Source: Pseudomonadales bacterium (GTDB taxonomy: Bacteria; Pseudomonadota; Gammaproteobacteria; Pseudomonadales; Azotimanducaceae). Taken from it: a DNA stretch of 64,000 nt. Positions 19,422 to 28,107 of the stretch are shown piece by piece. The position numbers and the translations under genes are program-made. The notes below the pieces were generated by a model. That model had not been told where the DNA came from and searched no databases. It worked only from the letters and a program-made list of their open reading frames with translations. The DNA is taken from contig JAJEIQ010000061.1 of assembly GCA_022827905.1 (NCBI GenBank), positions 1 to 64,000 of the forward strand, read 5' to 3'. The number at the start of each line of letters is the position of its first letter. Positions within the stretch are counted from its first letter, which is position 1.

Positions 19422-21920
19422 TCAGAAGAGATCTTCGGGCCGGATGTTGGGGTCGCCCTCATCGTCGTCCGCATCCAGGCGTTGCGGCTTGGGCGCATGC
19501 TCCTCCAGGAAGTACTCGAAAATCGCATCGTCCTGGGTGCCGGTGGCCAAGGCTCCGGTTCTGGCGTCGATCTTCATGCTCAACACCCCGGGTGGCTGGG
19601 CGGGATGGGACTCCGGCAGGCCCTGCAAGGCGGTGCGCATGTAGTCGATCCAGATGGGCAGGGGATTGTTGGAGCCATACTCCCGCTCGCCCAAGGGCTC
19701 ATGGTCGGGAAAGCCCACCCAGACGGTGGTGGCCACGTCCGGGCTGTAGCCGTTGAACCAAGTGTCGGCGGCGTCGTCGGTGGTGCCGGTCTTGCCGGCG
19801 ATGTCTGTGCGTTCCAGCGCCCGAGCCCGGCGTCCGGTGCCGCGCTGGATCACGTCCTTGAGCATCTGGTGCATGATGAAGGCGTTGCGTTCGTCGATGG
19901 CGGGTTCGGCTGGGGCCGTCGGCGACTCCGCGAGGACATCCTCAAGATTGACCGGCTCCTCGGCGGGCAGGGCCGCCGGCTGGTCCTCGCCGCAGGACCG
20001 GCAGACCGCGGGATACTGCGGCTCAAAGACCGTAGCGCCGTCGATGTCCACCACTTTGCGGATGATGTGCGGCTGCACCTCGTATCCGCCGTTGGCGAAC
20101 ACCGCATAGGCCGCGGCCATGTCGATGGGCGTCACCGCCATGGTGCCGCCGCCGATGGCGAGCTGGGTGTTGCGGGGAAATGAGCCGGTGTCGAAGCCGA
20201 AGCGCTCGGCATGTTTGAGGACGTTGCCTGCCCCGACCCGCATCAGCACCCGCATCGATACCAAGTTGATGGAGCGGTACAGCGCTTCCCGCAGCCGCGT
20301 GGGGCCGTTGTAGCGGTTGTTGTCGTTTCTTGGCCGGTACTGGGACTCCAGATTGGCATCGTCATGCACCAAGGGTGCATCCATGAAGATCGAAGCGGGC
20401 GTTGTGCCGCTTTGCAGGGCGGCGGAATAGACGAAGGGCTTGAACCCCGAACCGGGTTGGCGGGCTGCCTGCAAGGCGTGGTTGTACTGGTTGATGCCGA
20501 AGTCGAAGCCCCCCTCAAGGGCCAGCACTGCGCCGGTGGCGGGATCGAGGGACACCAAGGCGCCTTGGACCTCGGGCAACTGGGCCAGCCGCCAACCCTC
20601 CTCAGTTGCCTGAATGCGAATCAAGTCCCCCGGCTGCACCACCTCCTTGGGACGCTTCGGCGCTGGCCCGCGAACATCCGTCTCGATGTAAGGCCGCCAG
20701 CGGAGCGCTGCCATCTCGAGGGTGACCGATGTGCCGTCGGCCAGGGTGGCCGTGGCCCGGTCGTGGCTGACGCCGGTCACCAAGGCAGGCACCAGGCCGC
20801 CTTGAACGGTCCGATCCGCCAACGCCGCCAGCCCAGTTTCCTGGTCATCGAACTGGGCTTCCGGACCCCGGTAGCCGTGGCGGCGATCATAGGTGATCAG
20901 CCCGTTGCGCAGCGCTCGGGTGGCGGCAGCTTGGTTTGCGCTGTTCAGGGTGGTGTAGGCGACGTAGCCGCCGGTGTAGAGATCCGGGAAACGATCAAGC
21001 AGTTGTTGGCGCACCCACTCCGCCGGGAAGGGGGCGGGCACGTCGAGATCCCGTCCGTGCAGCCCCGCCGTGATGGGTGCCGCCACGGCCTCCCGGTATT
21101 CGGCTTCGGTGATGGAGCCTTGGGCGCGCATTCTGGACAGCACTAGGTTGCGACGCCTGAGCGCCCGTTCCGGGCCGTTGATGGGATTGCCCGCCGTTGG
21201 GGCCTGCAGTACGCCGGCAAGCATGGCGAGTTGCGGAATGTTCAGTTCGTCCAAGGACTTGCCGTAGTAGGTGCGGGCTGCCGCTTCAGCGCCGTAGGCG
21301 CGCTTACCGAACGGCATCTCGTTGATGTAGAGCTCGAGTATCTCGTCCTTCTCAAGCTCCGTTTCGATCTTCAACGCCAGCAGCATCTCCTTGAATTTGC
21401 GCAGGAAACGCCGTTCCAAACTGAACGAGATGTTGCGCGCCAACTGCATGGTGATGGTGCTCGCGCCGGGCCCCAAGGAGCCTTCGAGCAGCAGGCTTTT
21501 GATCAGGCCGAAGGTGTCGTTGGTCAAGGATATGAAATCGATGCCGCTGTGTTGGTAGAAGCGCTTGTCCTCGGTGTCGAGCAGCGCGCTGATGAAGTGG
21601 CGTGGCACTTGGTCGAAGGGGATCGGGATGCGGCGGCGTTCGCCAAACTCGGCGATGAGCGCCTCTTCCGCAGTGAACACCCGCAGCGGAGTTTCCAGTT
21701 TGACGTGCCGATAGGACTCCGCATCGGGTATTTGCGGGTTCAAATAGAGAAAGACGGCGGCCAGTGTAAGAGATAACGTACAGATTCCGGTCAACGCGAT
21801 CCAGATAATGGTGCCCGTCAGTGATCTTTGGCGGGGTTTGACCGTGTTGAGTGTGTCGAGGTTGTTCAAGGGAAAGCCTGTCGGTTTGCTCGGAGTGGAC
21901 GTTGGCTCCGCATCGATCAA
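19422..21920 (-). CDS. mrcA: Penicillin-binding protein 1a (bifunctional peptidoglycan synthase)
   Basis: This class A PBP polymerises and cross-links peptidoglycan at the inner membrane. The 832 residues comprise a short cytoplasmic tail, one membrane segment (about 36-60), a GT51 transglycosylase domain (DTEDKRFYQHSGID, GPGASTITMQLARN), an OB-like insert with VVQPGDLIRIQ, and a transpeptidase domain with the nucleophile Ser in GSGFKPFVYSAAL, SIN in YRSINLVS, and KTGTTDD. It is also called ponA. The ATG at 21920 lies inside the 5' end of pilM. No better start exists between it and the membrane segment except a TTG at 21869, so the divergent genes overlap either way. Confidence 0.95.
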   Translation of the reverse strand: MIDAEPTSTPSKPTGFPLNNLDTLNTVKPRQRSLTGTIIWIALTGICTLSLTLAAVFLYLNPQIPDAESYRHVKLETPLRVFTAEEALIAEFGERRRIPIPFDQVPRHFISALLDTEDKRFYQHSGIDFISLTNDTFGLIKSLLLEGSLGPGASTITMQLARNISFSLERRFLRKFKEMLLALKIETELEKDEILELYINEMPFGKRAYGAEAAARTYYGKSLDELNIPQLAMLAGVLQAPTAGNPINGPERALRRRNLVLSRMRAQGSITEAEYREAVAAPITAGLHGRDLDVPAPFPAEWVRQQLLDRFPDLYTGGYVAYTTLNSANQAAATRALRNGLITYDRRHGYRGPEAQFDDQETGLAALADRTVQGGLVPALVTGVSHDRATATLADGTSVTLEMAALRWRPYIETDVRGPAPKRPKEVVQPGDLIRIQATEEGWRLAQLPEVQGALVSLDPATGAVLALEGGFDFGINQYNHALQAARQPGSGFKPFVYSAALQSGTTPASIFMDAPLVHDDANLESQYRPRNDNNRYNGPTRLREALYRSINLVSMRVLMRVGAGNVLKHAERFGFDTGSFPRNTQLAIGGGTMAVTPIDMAAAYAVFANGGYEVQPHIIRKVVDIDGATVFEPQYPAVCRSCGEDQPAALPAEEPVNLEDVLAESPTAPAEPAIDERNAFIMHQMLKDVIQRGTGRRARALERTDIAGKTGTTDDAADTWFNGYSPDVATTVWVGFPDHEPLGEREYGSNNPLPIWIDYMRTALQGLPESHPAQPPGVLSMKIDARTGALATGTQDDAIFEYFLEEHAPKPQRLDADDDEGDPNIRPEDLF

Positions 21921-22848
21921 GCTGGTTGAGCTCTCAAAGCAAGCGCATGGCTGCCGGGTCGAAGCCTATGGGATGGAGCCGCTGCCTCCCAATACCTTGG
22001 TTGATGGCCAGTTTAGTGATGTGGAGCCCATTGGTGAAGCCATTCGGGAACTCAAGCGCCAATGCGGCTGCCGGTCCAAGCGGGCGGCGCTGGCGCTGTC
22101 CGGGCCCTCGGCGGTCATCAAGACCCTCGCGGTGGATGCTGCCCTGGCGGATGCGGACGTGGAAGCCACCATTGAAGTTGAGGCGGAGCGACACCTGCCG
22201 GGCCCCCCCGAGGAGGTGGCCTATGACTTTGAACTCCAGGGGCTTTCGCCGCTTGATCCCAAGCAGGCCGAGGCGGTGCTGGCGGCCTGCCCGAAGGCGC
22301 AGTTGGCCCAGGGTGTGGCCGTTCTGCGGGCAGCCCGGCTGCAGCCCACCGTTGTCGAAATCAAGGAGTTGGCGCTGGCGCGGGGACTAGCGGAGGCGCG
22401 GGCTGCCGTGGCTGGGGAGAATGAAGGCCTGACCGCGTTGTTTGACGTTGCGTCCGGTGCGGCCAAGTTACGGGTGTTTGAACGTGGGCTTTGCATCCAC
22501 CGCGCAACCGAGGCCCTTGACGCCCCGGCTGGCTTGTCGGATGCCGTGGGTGACGAGCCGGCGCACCTAGCCATCGACGCCGGTCTCTTGGCCCGGGCGG
22601 CTGCCCAGGCTCTTGAACGCTTTGCGGCGTCCGCTGCCCCGGCCCGCGTCGGCGCGGCGTTGTTTGCAGGCGCTGACGTGGGAAGTGCCTTGGTGGATGT
22701 GGTGGACGAGCGGCTGCCAGTGCGCGCCGCAGTTGCCAACCCTTTTCAGGGCATGTCCCTGGCGCCGCGAATCGACCGCCAAGCGTTGTTTCGGGACGCC
22801 CCCGGCCTGCTCACGGCCTGCGGCTTGGCGCTGCGGAGCGGCCCGTGA
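21853..22848 (+). CDS. pilM: Type IV pilus assembly protein PilM
   Basis: PilM is the cytoplasmic, actin/FtsA-like ATPase-fold protein of the pilus alignment complex and binds the PilN N-terminus. The start is uncertain. GTG at 21853 gives MSRLFKGKPVGLLGVDVGSA, matching the family N-terminus; GTG at 21844 adds three residues. The nucleotide-binding pattern (LGVDVGSASIKLVELS) and EAYGMEPLPPNTLVDG are clear. About 331 residues, slightly shorter than the roughly 354 common in the family. It heads pilMNOPQ, in which each gene overlaps the next by four bases. Confidence 0.93.
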   Translation: MSRLFKGKPVGLLGVDVGSASIKLVELSKQAHGCRVEAYGMEPLPPNTLVDGQFSDVEPIGEAIRELKRQCGCRSKRAALALSGPSAVIKTLAVDAALADADVEATIEVEAERHLPGPPEEVAYDFELQGLSPLDPKQAEAVLAACPKAQLAQGVAVLRAARLQPTVVEIKELALARGLAEARAAVAGENEGLTALFDVASGAAKLRVFERGLCIHRATEALDAPAGLSDAVGDEPAHLAIDAGLLARAAAQALERFAASAAPARVGAALFAGADVGSALVDVVDERLPVRAAVANPFQGMSLAPRIDRQALFRDAPGLLTACGLALRSGP

Positions 22849-23456
22849 CGCCGGCCGTCAACCTGCTGCCGTGGCGGGACGGGCAACGTCGCCGCCGCAA
22901 CCGGCTGTTCGCTCTGCAGCTTGGCGGCGCCGTCGCCGCGGCCTTGGCGGTGATTGGTTCATTCGCTGTGCATCTCGATGGCGTTGCCGAGGGGCAACGG
23001 ATGCGCAACGCCTTTCTTAAGGAGAACATCGCCGAATTTGAGCGGCGAATTGAGGAGGTGGAGCGCCTCCGGCAGAGGCGGCGCGAGCTAACCGGCCGCA
23101 TTGAGGCCATTGGGGCGCTTGAGGCTCAACGGGGCGCGGTGGCGCGCGTGCTGGAGGAGATGGTCAGTACTTTGCCCGTCGGCGTGCACTACCAAGCCAT
23201 GGATTTGCGTGGCGATGTGCTCGCGCTGCGCGGCGTGGCGGCCAGCCACCAAGGCGTACCGGCGCTAATGCGGAATTTTCAACAATCCCCTTGGTTTACG
23301 ACGCCGAAATTGCTTGGCATTCAGGATGCGGCACAGGGCGCATCGCCCCAAGGCGGCAGTGCCTTCAGCATGACCGTTGTTCGGGTGCCCTCTAGCGCAG
23401 CCCCGGATTTGGCGTTGCCTGCGGCGGTTGCCGCTATCTCAGCCTCGGGTGAGTGA
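22845..23456 (+). CDS. pilN: Type IV pilus assembly protein PilN
   Basis: PilN is a single-pass inner-membrane protein that links PilM in the cytoplasm to PilO in the periplasm. The 203 residues start with the PilM-binding motif INLLPWR variant (VNLLPWRDGQRRRR), then a membrane segment (about 22-42), a coiled coil (FERRIEEVERLRQRRREL), and a ferredoxin-like periplasmic domain (VGVHYQAMDLRGDVLALRGV). It overlaps pilM and pilO by four bases each. Confidence 0.92.
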   Translation: MTPAVNLLPWRDGQRRRRNRLFALQLGGAVAAALAVIGSFAVHLDGVAEGQRMRNAFLKENIAEFERRIEEVERLRQRRRELTGRIEAIGALEAQRGAVARVLEEMVSTLPVGVHYQAMDLRGDVLALRGVAASHQGVPALMRNFQQSPWFTTPKLLGIQDAAQGASPQGGSAFSMTVVRVPSSAAPDLALPAAVAAISASGE

Positions 23457-24079
23457 CGATGAACTTCCGTGAAATGCTCGCGATGTCCGGCCGCATGGAC
23501 TTGGCAAGCCTGTCGACAAAGCTCGATTGGAGTGACTTCGGCGCGTGGCCGGCATCGCTCAAAGTGGCGTTGGCTGCAGCCTCATTTGCCGCGGCTTTGG
23601 CAGTTGGCGGTTGGGTCGTGTTCGGCGGCATGGCAGCCAGGAATGACGCGCTTGAGGCGGAGGAGAGGGCGTTGCGCAGCCAGCTTGCGTCGAGCGCTCG
23701 GCAAGTGGCCAATCTGGATCAACTGCGGTCCCAAGGCGAGGTGCTCGAGAGGGTCTTCGCGGACCGACGGGCACGGCTCCTTGCCGCTTCCGAAACGGCC
23801 GGGTTGATCGAGGACATCACCGAGGCGGCGCAGACCAACCATTTGGCCATCGACGGCATCGAGTTCGCCGACAGCCATCGCCTCGACCATTACACTGAAC
23901 TGCCGATGAGCGTCCGAGTCGTGGGCAGCTATCACCAACTCGGCGCGTTTGCGGGGGCTTTGGCCAACCTTCCCCGCATCCTCACCTTGCATGACTTTGA
24001 AATCGAACCGGGCGCGTCGCACAGCGACCTGCGGATGCGCCTCGACCTGAAGACTTACCAACCCGTGGAGGAGCCATGA
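23453..24079 (+). CDS. pilO: Type IV pilus assembly protein PilO
   Basis: PilO is the partner of PilN, a bitopic inner-membrane protein with a periplasmic coiled coil and ferredoxin-like fold. The 208 residues comprise an N-terminal cytoplasmic part (LDWSDFGAWPASLK), one membrane segment (about 41-62), a coiled coil (DALEAEERALRSQLASSA), and a C-terminal domain with the family pattern YTELPMSVRVVGSYHQLGAF and LPRILTLHDFEIEP. Four-base overlaps join it to its neighbours. Confidence 0.93.
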   Translation: MTMNFREMLAMSGRMDLASLSTKLDWSDFGAWPASLKVALAAASFAAALAVGGWVVFGGMAARNDALEAEERALRSQLASSARQVANLDQLRSQGEVLERVFADRRARLLAASETAGLIEDITEAAQTNHLAIDGIEFADSHRLDHYTELPMSVRVVGSYHQLGAFAGALANLPRILTLHDFEIEPGASHSDLRMRLDLKTYQPVEEP

Positions 24080-24603
24080 AACCCATACGAACAGCCTGTG
24101 CCCTGTGCGTCGTTGCTCTGGCCGCCTGCGGTGGCCGCCAACTTGGGGACGTTGAGCGCTACGTCGCCGAGCTTGAAGCGGGCTCCGGCCCGGCGCTGCC
24201 GCCCTTGCCGGAATTTTCCCAACCGGCCCGCGCCGCCTATCAGGCGGGGAGCGGGCGCAGCCCCTTCGAGCCGTTGGCTCTCGGCCCGGTTCCAGGTGCT
24301 GCGCCTAGCGGAAGCGGAATTGCACCGGACTTCAGCCGAGTCCGGCAGCCGCTGGAGGCGTTTCCGGCGTCGGCCTTGGAGATGGTGGGGACCGTCGCCA
24401 AAGACGCCGTGCGCCGGGGCTTGGTGGTCGATGCGGATGGCGGGGTCCACGAAGTGCGTGCCGGGGACTACTTGGGCCAAGATCACGGGCGCATTCGACG
24501 GATTGGGGAGGTGGCCATTGAATTCGTCGAAATCCTGCCCGACGGCGGTGGTGGCTGGGTGGAGCGAAACCGCAGCTTGGCGCTGGCGGGAGCGGTGCCA
24601 TGA
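24076..24603 (+). CDS. pilP: Type IV pilus assembly lipoprotein PilP
   Basis: PilP is an inner-membrane lipoprotein that connects PilN/PilO to the secretin PilQ. The 175 residues start with a lipoprotein signal (CALCVVALAAC, lipobox LAAC), followed by a proline-rich flexible region with SPFEP and a C-terminal beta domain (LEMVGTVAKDAVRRGLVVDA, VRAGDYLGQDHGRI, IEFVEILPDGGGGWVER), all as in the family. It is coupled to pilQ by a four-base overlap. Confidence 0.93.
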   Translation: MKPIRTACALCVVALAACGGRQLGDVERYVAELEAGSGPALPPLPEFSQPARAAYQAGSGRSPFEPLALGPVPGAAPSGSGIAPDFSRVRQPLEAFPASALEMVGTVAKDAVRRGLVVDADGGVHEVRAGDYLGQDHGRIRRIGEVAIEFVEILPDGGGGWVERNRSLALAGAVP

Positions 24604-25994
24604 GCACTTCGCGTGTCCGCCTGCTCGCCCGATGGGTGGGTGCGCTGTTCGCCTTGTTGGCGTTAGTGCCGGCCGCCGCCGATCCGCCGCCTGCCGCCGA
24701 CGAGGAGCCCTTGTCGCTGAACTTCCAGGACATCGATGTCCGCGCAGCGTTGCGCATCATTGCCAACGTGGGGGACTTCAATCTGGTGGCGAGCGAAGCG
24801 GTGTCGGGCCGGGTGACGCTGCGTTTGGAGGAAGTGGCTTGGGAACAGGCGCTCGAGTTGGTGCTGCAGGTTGCAGGGCTCGACCAGCGGCGCTTGGGCG
24901 ATGTGGTGTACGTGGCCCCGGCGGCGGAAATCGCCGCCGCCGAGCAGTTCCGTCTGCAGGCTGAACAGCAGACGGCGGCCTTGGCGCCGGTGCGCACTGA
25001 GCACATCCAGATCGGCTACGCCAGAGCGGCAGACCTTTGGTCCTTGTTCCACGACGACGGTCGCTCGGACGGGGGGCTTCCCGACCGCGGCCACGCCATG
25101 ATCGACGAGCGCACCAACGCCATACTCTACACGGGGACCGCGGCGCAGATTGAGGATTTCCGGCGCATCATCAAGGCCCTTGACGTGCCGGTTCGCCAAG
25201 TGCTCATCGAGTCCCGAATCATCACCGTCAACAGCAACCTGTCGGAGCAGTTCGGCATCCGCTGGGGTGGCGGTGGCATCGAAAACGGCGATAGCCGGGC
25301 GTTGCGCTTCGGTGGCTCATTGCAGACCTTGGGTGAACTGCAGAACGCCCTTGCCGACCCGGCGGGCGTCGGCGAGATATCGAGCCCCGACGATCTGGTG
25401 GTTGATTTGGGCGTGCTGAGTGAAGGCGCGTCGAGCTTAGGCGTTGGCATCACCGGCTCAAGCTACTTGATCGATTTGGAAATCTCGGCGCTGGCTGCAG
25501 AAGGGAAGGCAGAAATCATGGCGCGGCCCAAGGTCATCACCGCCGACAAGTCCCGCGCCCGAATCGAGTCCGGGGTGGAGATTCCCTATCAGGAAGCCAG
25601 CAGCAGCGGCGCCACCTCCACCTCGTTCAAGGATGCGGTGCTGTCCTTGGACGTGACGCCGCGCATTACCCCCAATGGCCGCATCATCCTGGAAATCAAC
25701 GTCAAGCAGGACAACGTGGGACGGATATTCAACGGGGTGCCCTCGATCAACACCAACGAAATCGAGACCGAGGTGCTGATCGAGGATGGCGAAACGGTGG
25801 TGCTCGGCGGCATCTTTCAGACCGACCGCAACTTCGCCACTGAAAAAACGCCGCTGCTGGGCAATCTGCCCCTGCTCGGCCGCCTCTTCCGTCGTACCTT
25901 CGAGCGGGACGACAAGCAGGAACTGCTGATCTTCATCACCCCGCACATCCTGGCCGCCAGCGCGCCCAGCGACGGGGCAACGGAGCCCGGTTAG
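24600..25994 (+). CDS. pilQ: Type IV pilus secretin PilQ, short form
   Basis: PilQ forms the outer-membrane channel for the pilus. After a signal peptide comes a secretin/TonB short N-terminal domain (LNFQDIDVRAALRIIANVG), an N1-like domain (MIDERTNAILYTGTAAQIED), and the secretin core (VLIESRIITVNSNLSEQFGIRW, then ARPKVITADKSRARIESGVEIPYQ, ending ETVVLGGIFQ and TPLLGNLPLLGRLFRR). At 464 residues it is much shorter than the roughly 700 of most gammaproteobacterial PilQ, because the peptidoglycan-binding AMIN repeats are missing. The reading frame is intact, so this is a natural short form rather than a break. Confidence 0.92.
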   Translation: MSTSRVRLLARWVGALFALLALVPAAADPPPAADEEPLSLNFQDIDVRAALRIIANVGDFNLVASEAVSGRVTLRLEEVAWEQALELVLQVAGLDQRRLGDVVYVAPAAEIAAAEQFRLQAEQQTAALAPVRTEHIQIGYARAADLWSLFHDDGRSDGGLPDRGHAMIDERTNAILYTGTAAQIEDFRRIIKALDVPVRQVLIESRIITVNSNLSEQFGIRWGGGGIENGDSRALRFGGSLQTLGELQNALADPAGVGEISSPDDLVVDLGVLSEGASSLGVGITGSSYLIDLEISALAAEGKAEIMARPKVITADKSRARIESGVEIPYQEASSSGATSTSFKDAVLSLDVTPRITPNGRIILEINVKQDNVGRIFNGVPSINTNEIETEVLIEDGETVVLGGIFQTDRNFATEKTPLLGNLPLLGRLFRRTFERDDKQELLIFITPHILAASAPSDGATEPG

Positions 25995-26032
25995 CGGGAA
26001 CAAGGTCGAAATTGTTGGTGCGGCATCCGGGC

Positions 26033-26038
26033 TACAAT
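26033..26038 (+). promoter_or_regulatory. -10 box directly before aroK
   Basis: TACAAT ends 6 bases before the aroK ATG. TTGTTG at 26012-26017 could be a -35 box, although the spacing of 15 is short. The predicted transcript would be leaderless, and aroK-aroB could then be expressed apart from the pil genes. Confidence 0.4.
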
Positions 26039-26044
26039 TCGGGC

Positions 26045-26572
26045 ATGGCGCAGAGCATCTACTTCGTCGGCTTGATGGCCGTGGGCAAGACTTCGATTGG
26101 CAGGCATCTCGCCGCTTCACTGCAGCGGGAGTTCTTCGATTCCGATCAGGTCATCGAGGAGCGGGCTGGGGTGCCGATCGCCTGGATATTCGATGTGGAG
26201 GGCGAGCAGGCCTTCCGTGACCGGGAGCAGGCCGTCATCGACGAACTCACCGGCAAGGAGGGCATCGTGCTCGCCACCGGCGGCGGCGCCGTGCTGCGGC
26301 AAGCCAACCGGCGGGCGCTCCGGGGCCGGGGCTGCGCGGTGCATTTGTACAGCCCCATAGACCGGCTCCTCGAACGCGCCGCCAAGGACAAGCGGCGTCC
26401 GTTGCTGCAGCAGGGCGACCCCCGCGAGACCTTGGAACGGCTGTGGCATGACCGCAAACCCCTATATGACGAGGTGGCCGACTATCGATTTCAGACCACC
26501 GGCCAAGGGGCTCGGGCGCTTGCCGAGGACGTTGAGCGCACCTTGCGCAGCGAGGGGGTGATTCGTGATTGA
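26045..26572 (+). CDS. aroK: Shikimate kinase AroK
   Basis: AroK phosphorylates shikimate with ATP in aromatic amino acid synthesis. The 175 residues start MAQSIYFVGLMAVGKTSIGR with the P-loop GLMAVGKT (more usually GLMGAGKS/T). The shikimate-binding DSDQVIEERAGVPI, EQAFRDRE and the ATGGGAVL loop are all present, as is the lid RPLL near residue 119. The ATG at 26045 is preferred; an upstream TTG adds non-family residues. It overlaps aroB by eight bases. Confidence 0.95.
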   Translation: MAQSIYFVGLMAVGKTSIGRHLAASLQREFFDSDQVIEERAGVPIAWIFDVEGEQAFRDREQAVIDELTGKEGIVLATGGGAVLRQANRRALRGRGCAVHLYSPIDRLLERAAKDKRRPLLQQGDPRETLERLWHDRKPLYDEVADYRFQTTGQGARALAEDVERTLRSEGVIRD

Positions 26573-27638
26573 GCTCAAGGTCGATCTCGGTGCGCGCAGC
26601 TACCCCATCCTCATCGGCGACGGCCTGCTCGGCACACCCGATCTACTCACTCCCTACATCGGTGGACGCCAAGTGGCGGTCGTCACCAACACCACCGTCG
26701 GCCCGCTGTTCCTGGACCAGCTCAAGGCGAGCTTGGGCAGCGTCGCGGTTGATGTCATCGAACTCAAGGACGGGGAGCGCTTCAAGACCCTCGACACCTA
26801 CGCCAGCGTCATCGACGCGCTAATGGGCAAGCGTCATAACCGCACCACCACCTTGGTGGCGCTCGGCGGCGGCGTCATCGGCGACCTCGCCGGGTTCGCC
26901 GCCGCCACCTTTCAGCGTGGCGTTGCCTTCGTGCAAGTGCCGACCACGTTGCTTGCGCAGGTGGATGCCTCGGTCGGCGGCAAAACCGGTGTGAACCATT
27001 CAAGCGGCAAGAACATGATCGGCGCCTTTCACCAACCGCGCTGCGTCCTGGCGGACACTGCAACCTTGGCCACCTTGCCGGCGCGCGAATACCGGGCGGG
27101 ACTGGCCGAGGTGGTGAAGTACGGCGTCATTTGGAGTGCTCAGTTCTTTGCCCAGCTTGAAGGGCAGATCGATGCGCTGAATCAGCGCGACGCCGCCGTG
27201 CTAGCCGAAGTGATCCGCGAGTCCTGTGCCATCAAGGCGGAAGTGGTGGCCGAAGATGAACGGGAGCAAGGCCGGCGCGCCATCCTCAACTACGGCCACA
27301 CCTTCGCCCACGCCTTGGAGACCCTGACCGGCTACGAGCAACTGCTGCACGGCGAAGCGGTGGCCATCGGCATGGTCCTGGCTGCCGACTGCGCCTGCCG
27401 CCATGACCTGCTGGACGAGGCATCCGTTCAGCGCATCCGCAACCTAGTGGGCGCCTTGGGCCTGCCCACGGAAATGCCGGACGCCATCGACCCATCCGCA
27501 GCCCTCACCGTCATGGGCATGGACAAAAAGGTTGTGGATGGCCGGCTGCGCCTCGTGCTCCCGGAACGCATCGGCGCGGTGCGCGTGACTGATCAAGTTG
27601 AGCGGGCCACCGTGCTGACCACGTTGGAGGCGGGTTAG
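26565..27638 (+). CDS. aroB: 3-dehydroquinate synthase AroB
   Basis: AroB cyclises DAHP to 3-dehydroquinate using NAD+ and a divalent metal, the second shikimate-pathway step. The 357 residues are full length. Conserved segments are LKDGERFKTL, VALGGGVIGDLAGFAAATFQRG (NAD binding), QVPTTLLAQVDASVGGKTGVN, and the metal site with LNYGHTFAHALE and LLHGEAVAIGM. It ends three bases before the convergent vsr stop. Confidence 0.97.
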   Translation: MIELKVDLGARSYPILIGDGLLGTPDLLTPYIGGRQVAVVTNTTVGPLFLDQLKASLGSVAVDVIELKDGERFKTLDTYASVIDALMGKRHNRTTTLVALGGGVIGDLAGFAAATFQRGVAFVQVPTTLLAQVDASVGGKTGVNHSSGKNMIGAFHQPRCVLADTATLATLPAREYRAGLAEVVKYGVIWSAQFFAQLEGQIDALNQRDAAVLAEVIRESCAIKAEVVAEDEREQGRRAILNYGHTFAHALETLTGYEQLLHGEAVAIGMVLAADCACRHDLLDEASVQRIRNLVGALGLPTEMPDAIDPSAALTVMGMDKKVVDGRLRLVLPERIGAVRVTDQVERATVLTTLEAG

Positions 27639-27641
27639 GAT

Positions 27642-28079
27642 CTAAGCGTCGGCGTCCAGAAATCCTCGTATCCGCTCGCCAAGCGCCTCCAAGTCCTTGG
27701 TCTCGCACTCCCAGATCACCAGCACTTCCCAGCCGAGCGTGCGCAGTTGGGTTTGGTTCTCGCCGTCGCGCTCCACGTTTCGCCGCAGCTTGTGGCGCCA
27801 GTAGGCGCGATTGGTTTTCGGTGTTCGGTTGCCTTTTGCGCAATCGTGCTGATGCCAGAAGCAGCCGTGAACGAAGATCACCTTGCGCCGCGGCCGGAAC
27901 ACCAAATCCGGCCTGCCCGGCAGCCCCCGCCCATGTAGCCGGTAGCGGAACCCCATCCCGTGGGTCAACCGCCGCACTCGCATCTCCGGCCCAGTGTTCG
28001 TTCCCTTGATCGCCCGCATGATGCGGCTGCGCATCTCGCTGGGCGCTTCGGTCATTCTCGGGGGGCTGGCTTCGGACAC
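27642..28079 (-). CDS. vsr: Very short patch repair endonuclease Vsr
   Basis: Vsr nicks DNA 5' of the T in T:G mismatches produced by deamination of 5-methylcytosine. The 145 residues include RSRIMRAIKGTNTGPE, PGRPDLVF (Asp58, matching the E. coli catalytic Asp51), and FVHGCFWHQHDC (His71 and His76, matching active-site His64 and His69), with zinc-site Cys residues. ATGs at 28055 and 28034 are possible later starts. Vsr is normally next to a C5-cytosine methyltransferase, but none is in this window. Confidence 0.92.
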   Translation of the reverse strand: MSEASPPRMTEAPSEMRSRIMRAIKGTNTGPEMRVRRLTHGMGFRYRLHGRGLPGRPDLVFRPRRKVIFVHGCFWHQHDCAKGNRTPKTNRAYWRHKLRRNVERDGENQTQLRTLGWEVLVIWECETKDLEALGERIRGFLDADA

Positions 28080-28107
28080 GGGAGGCTGTGCGACCGCAAT
28101 CAGACGT

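Noticed and set aside
22204-22212. Run of seven C in pilM as a second phase-variation tract
   Set aside because: Too short and in a fully open frame; ordinary Pro/Gly codons explain it.
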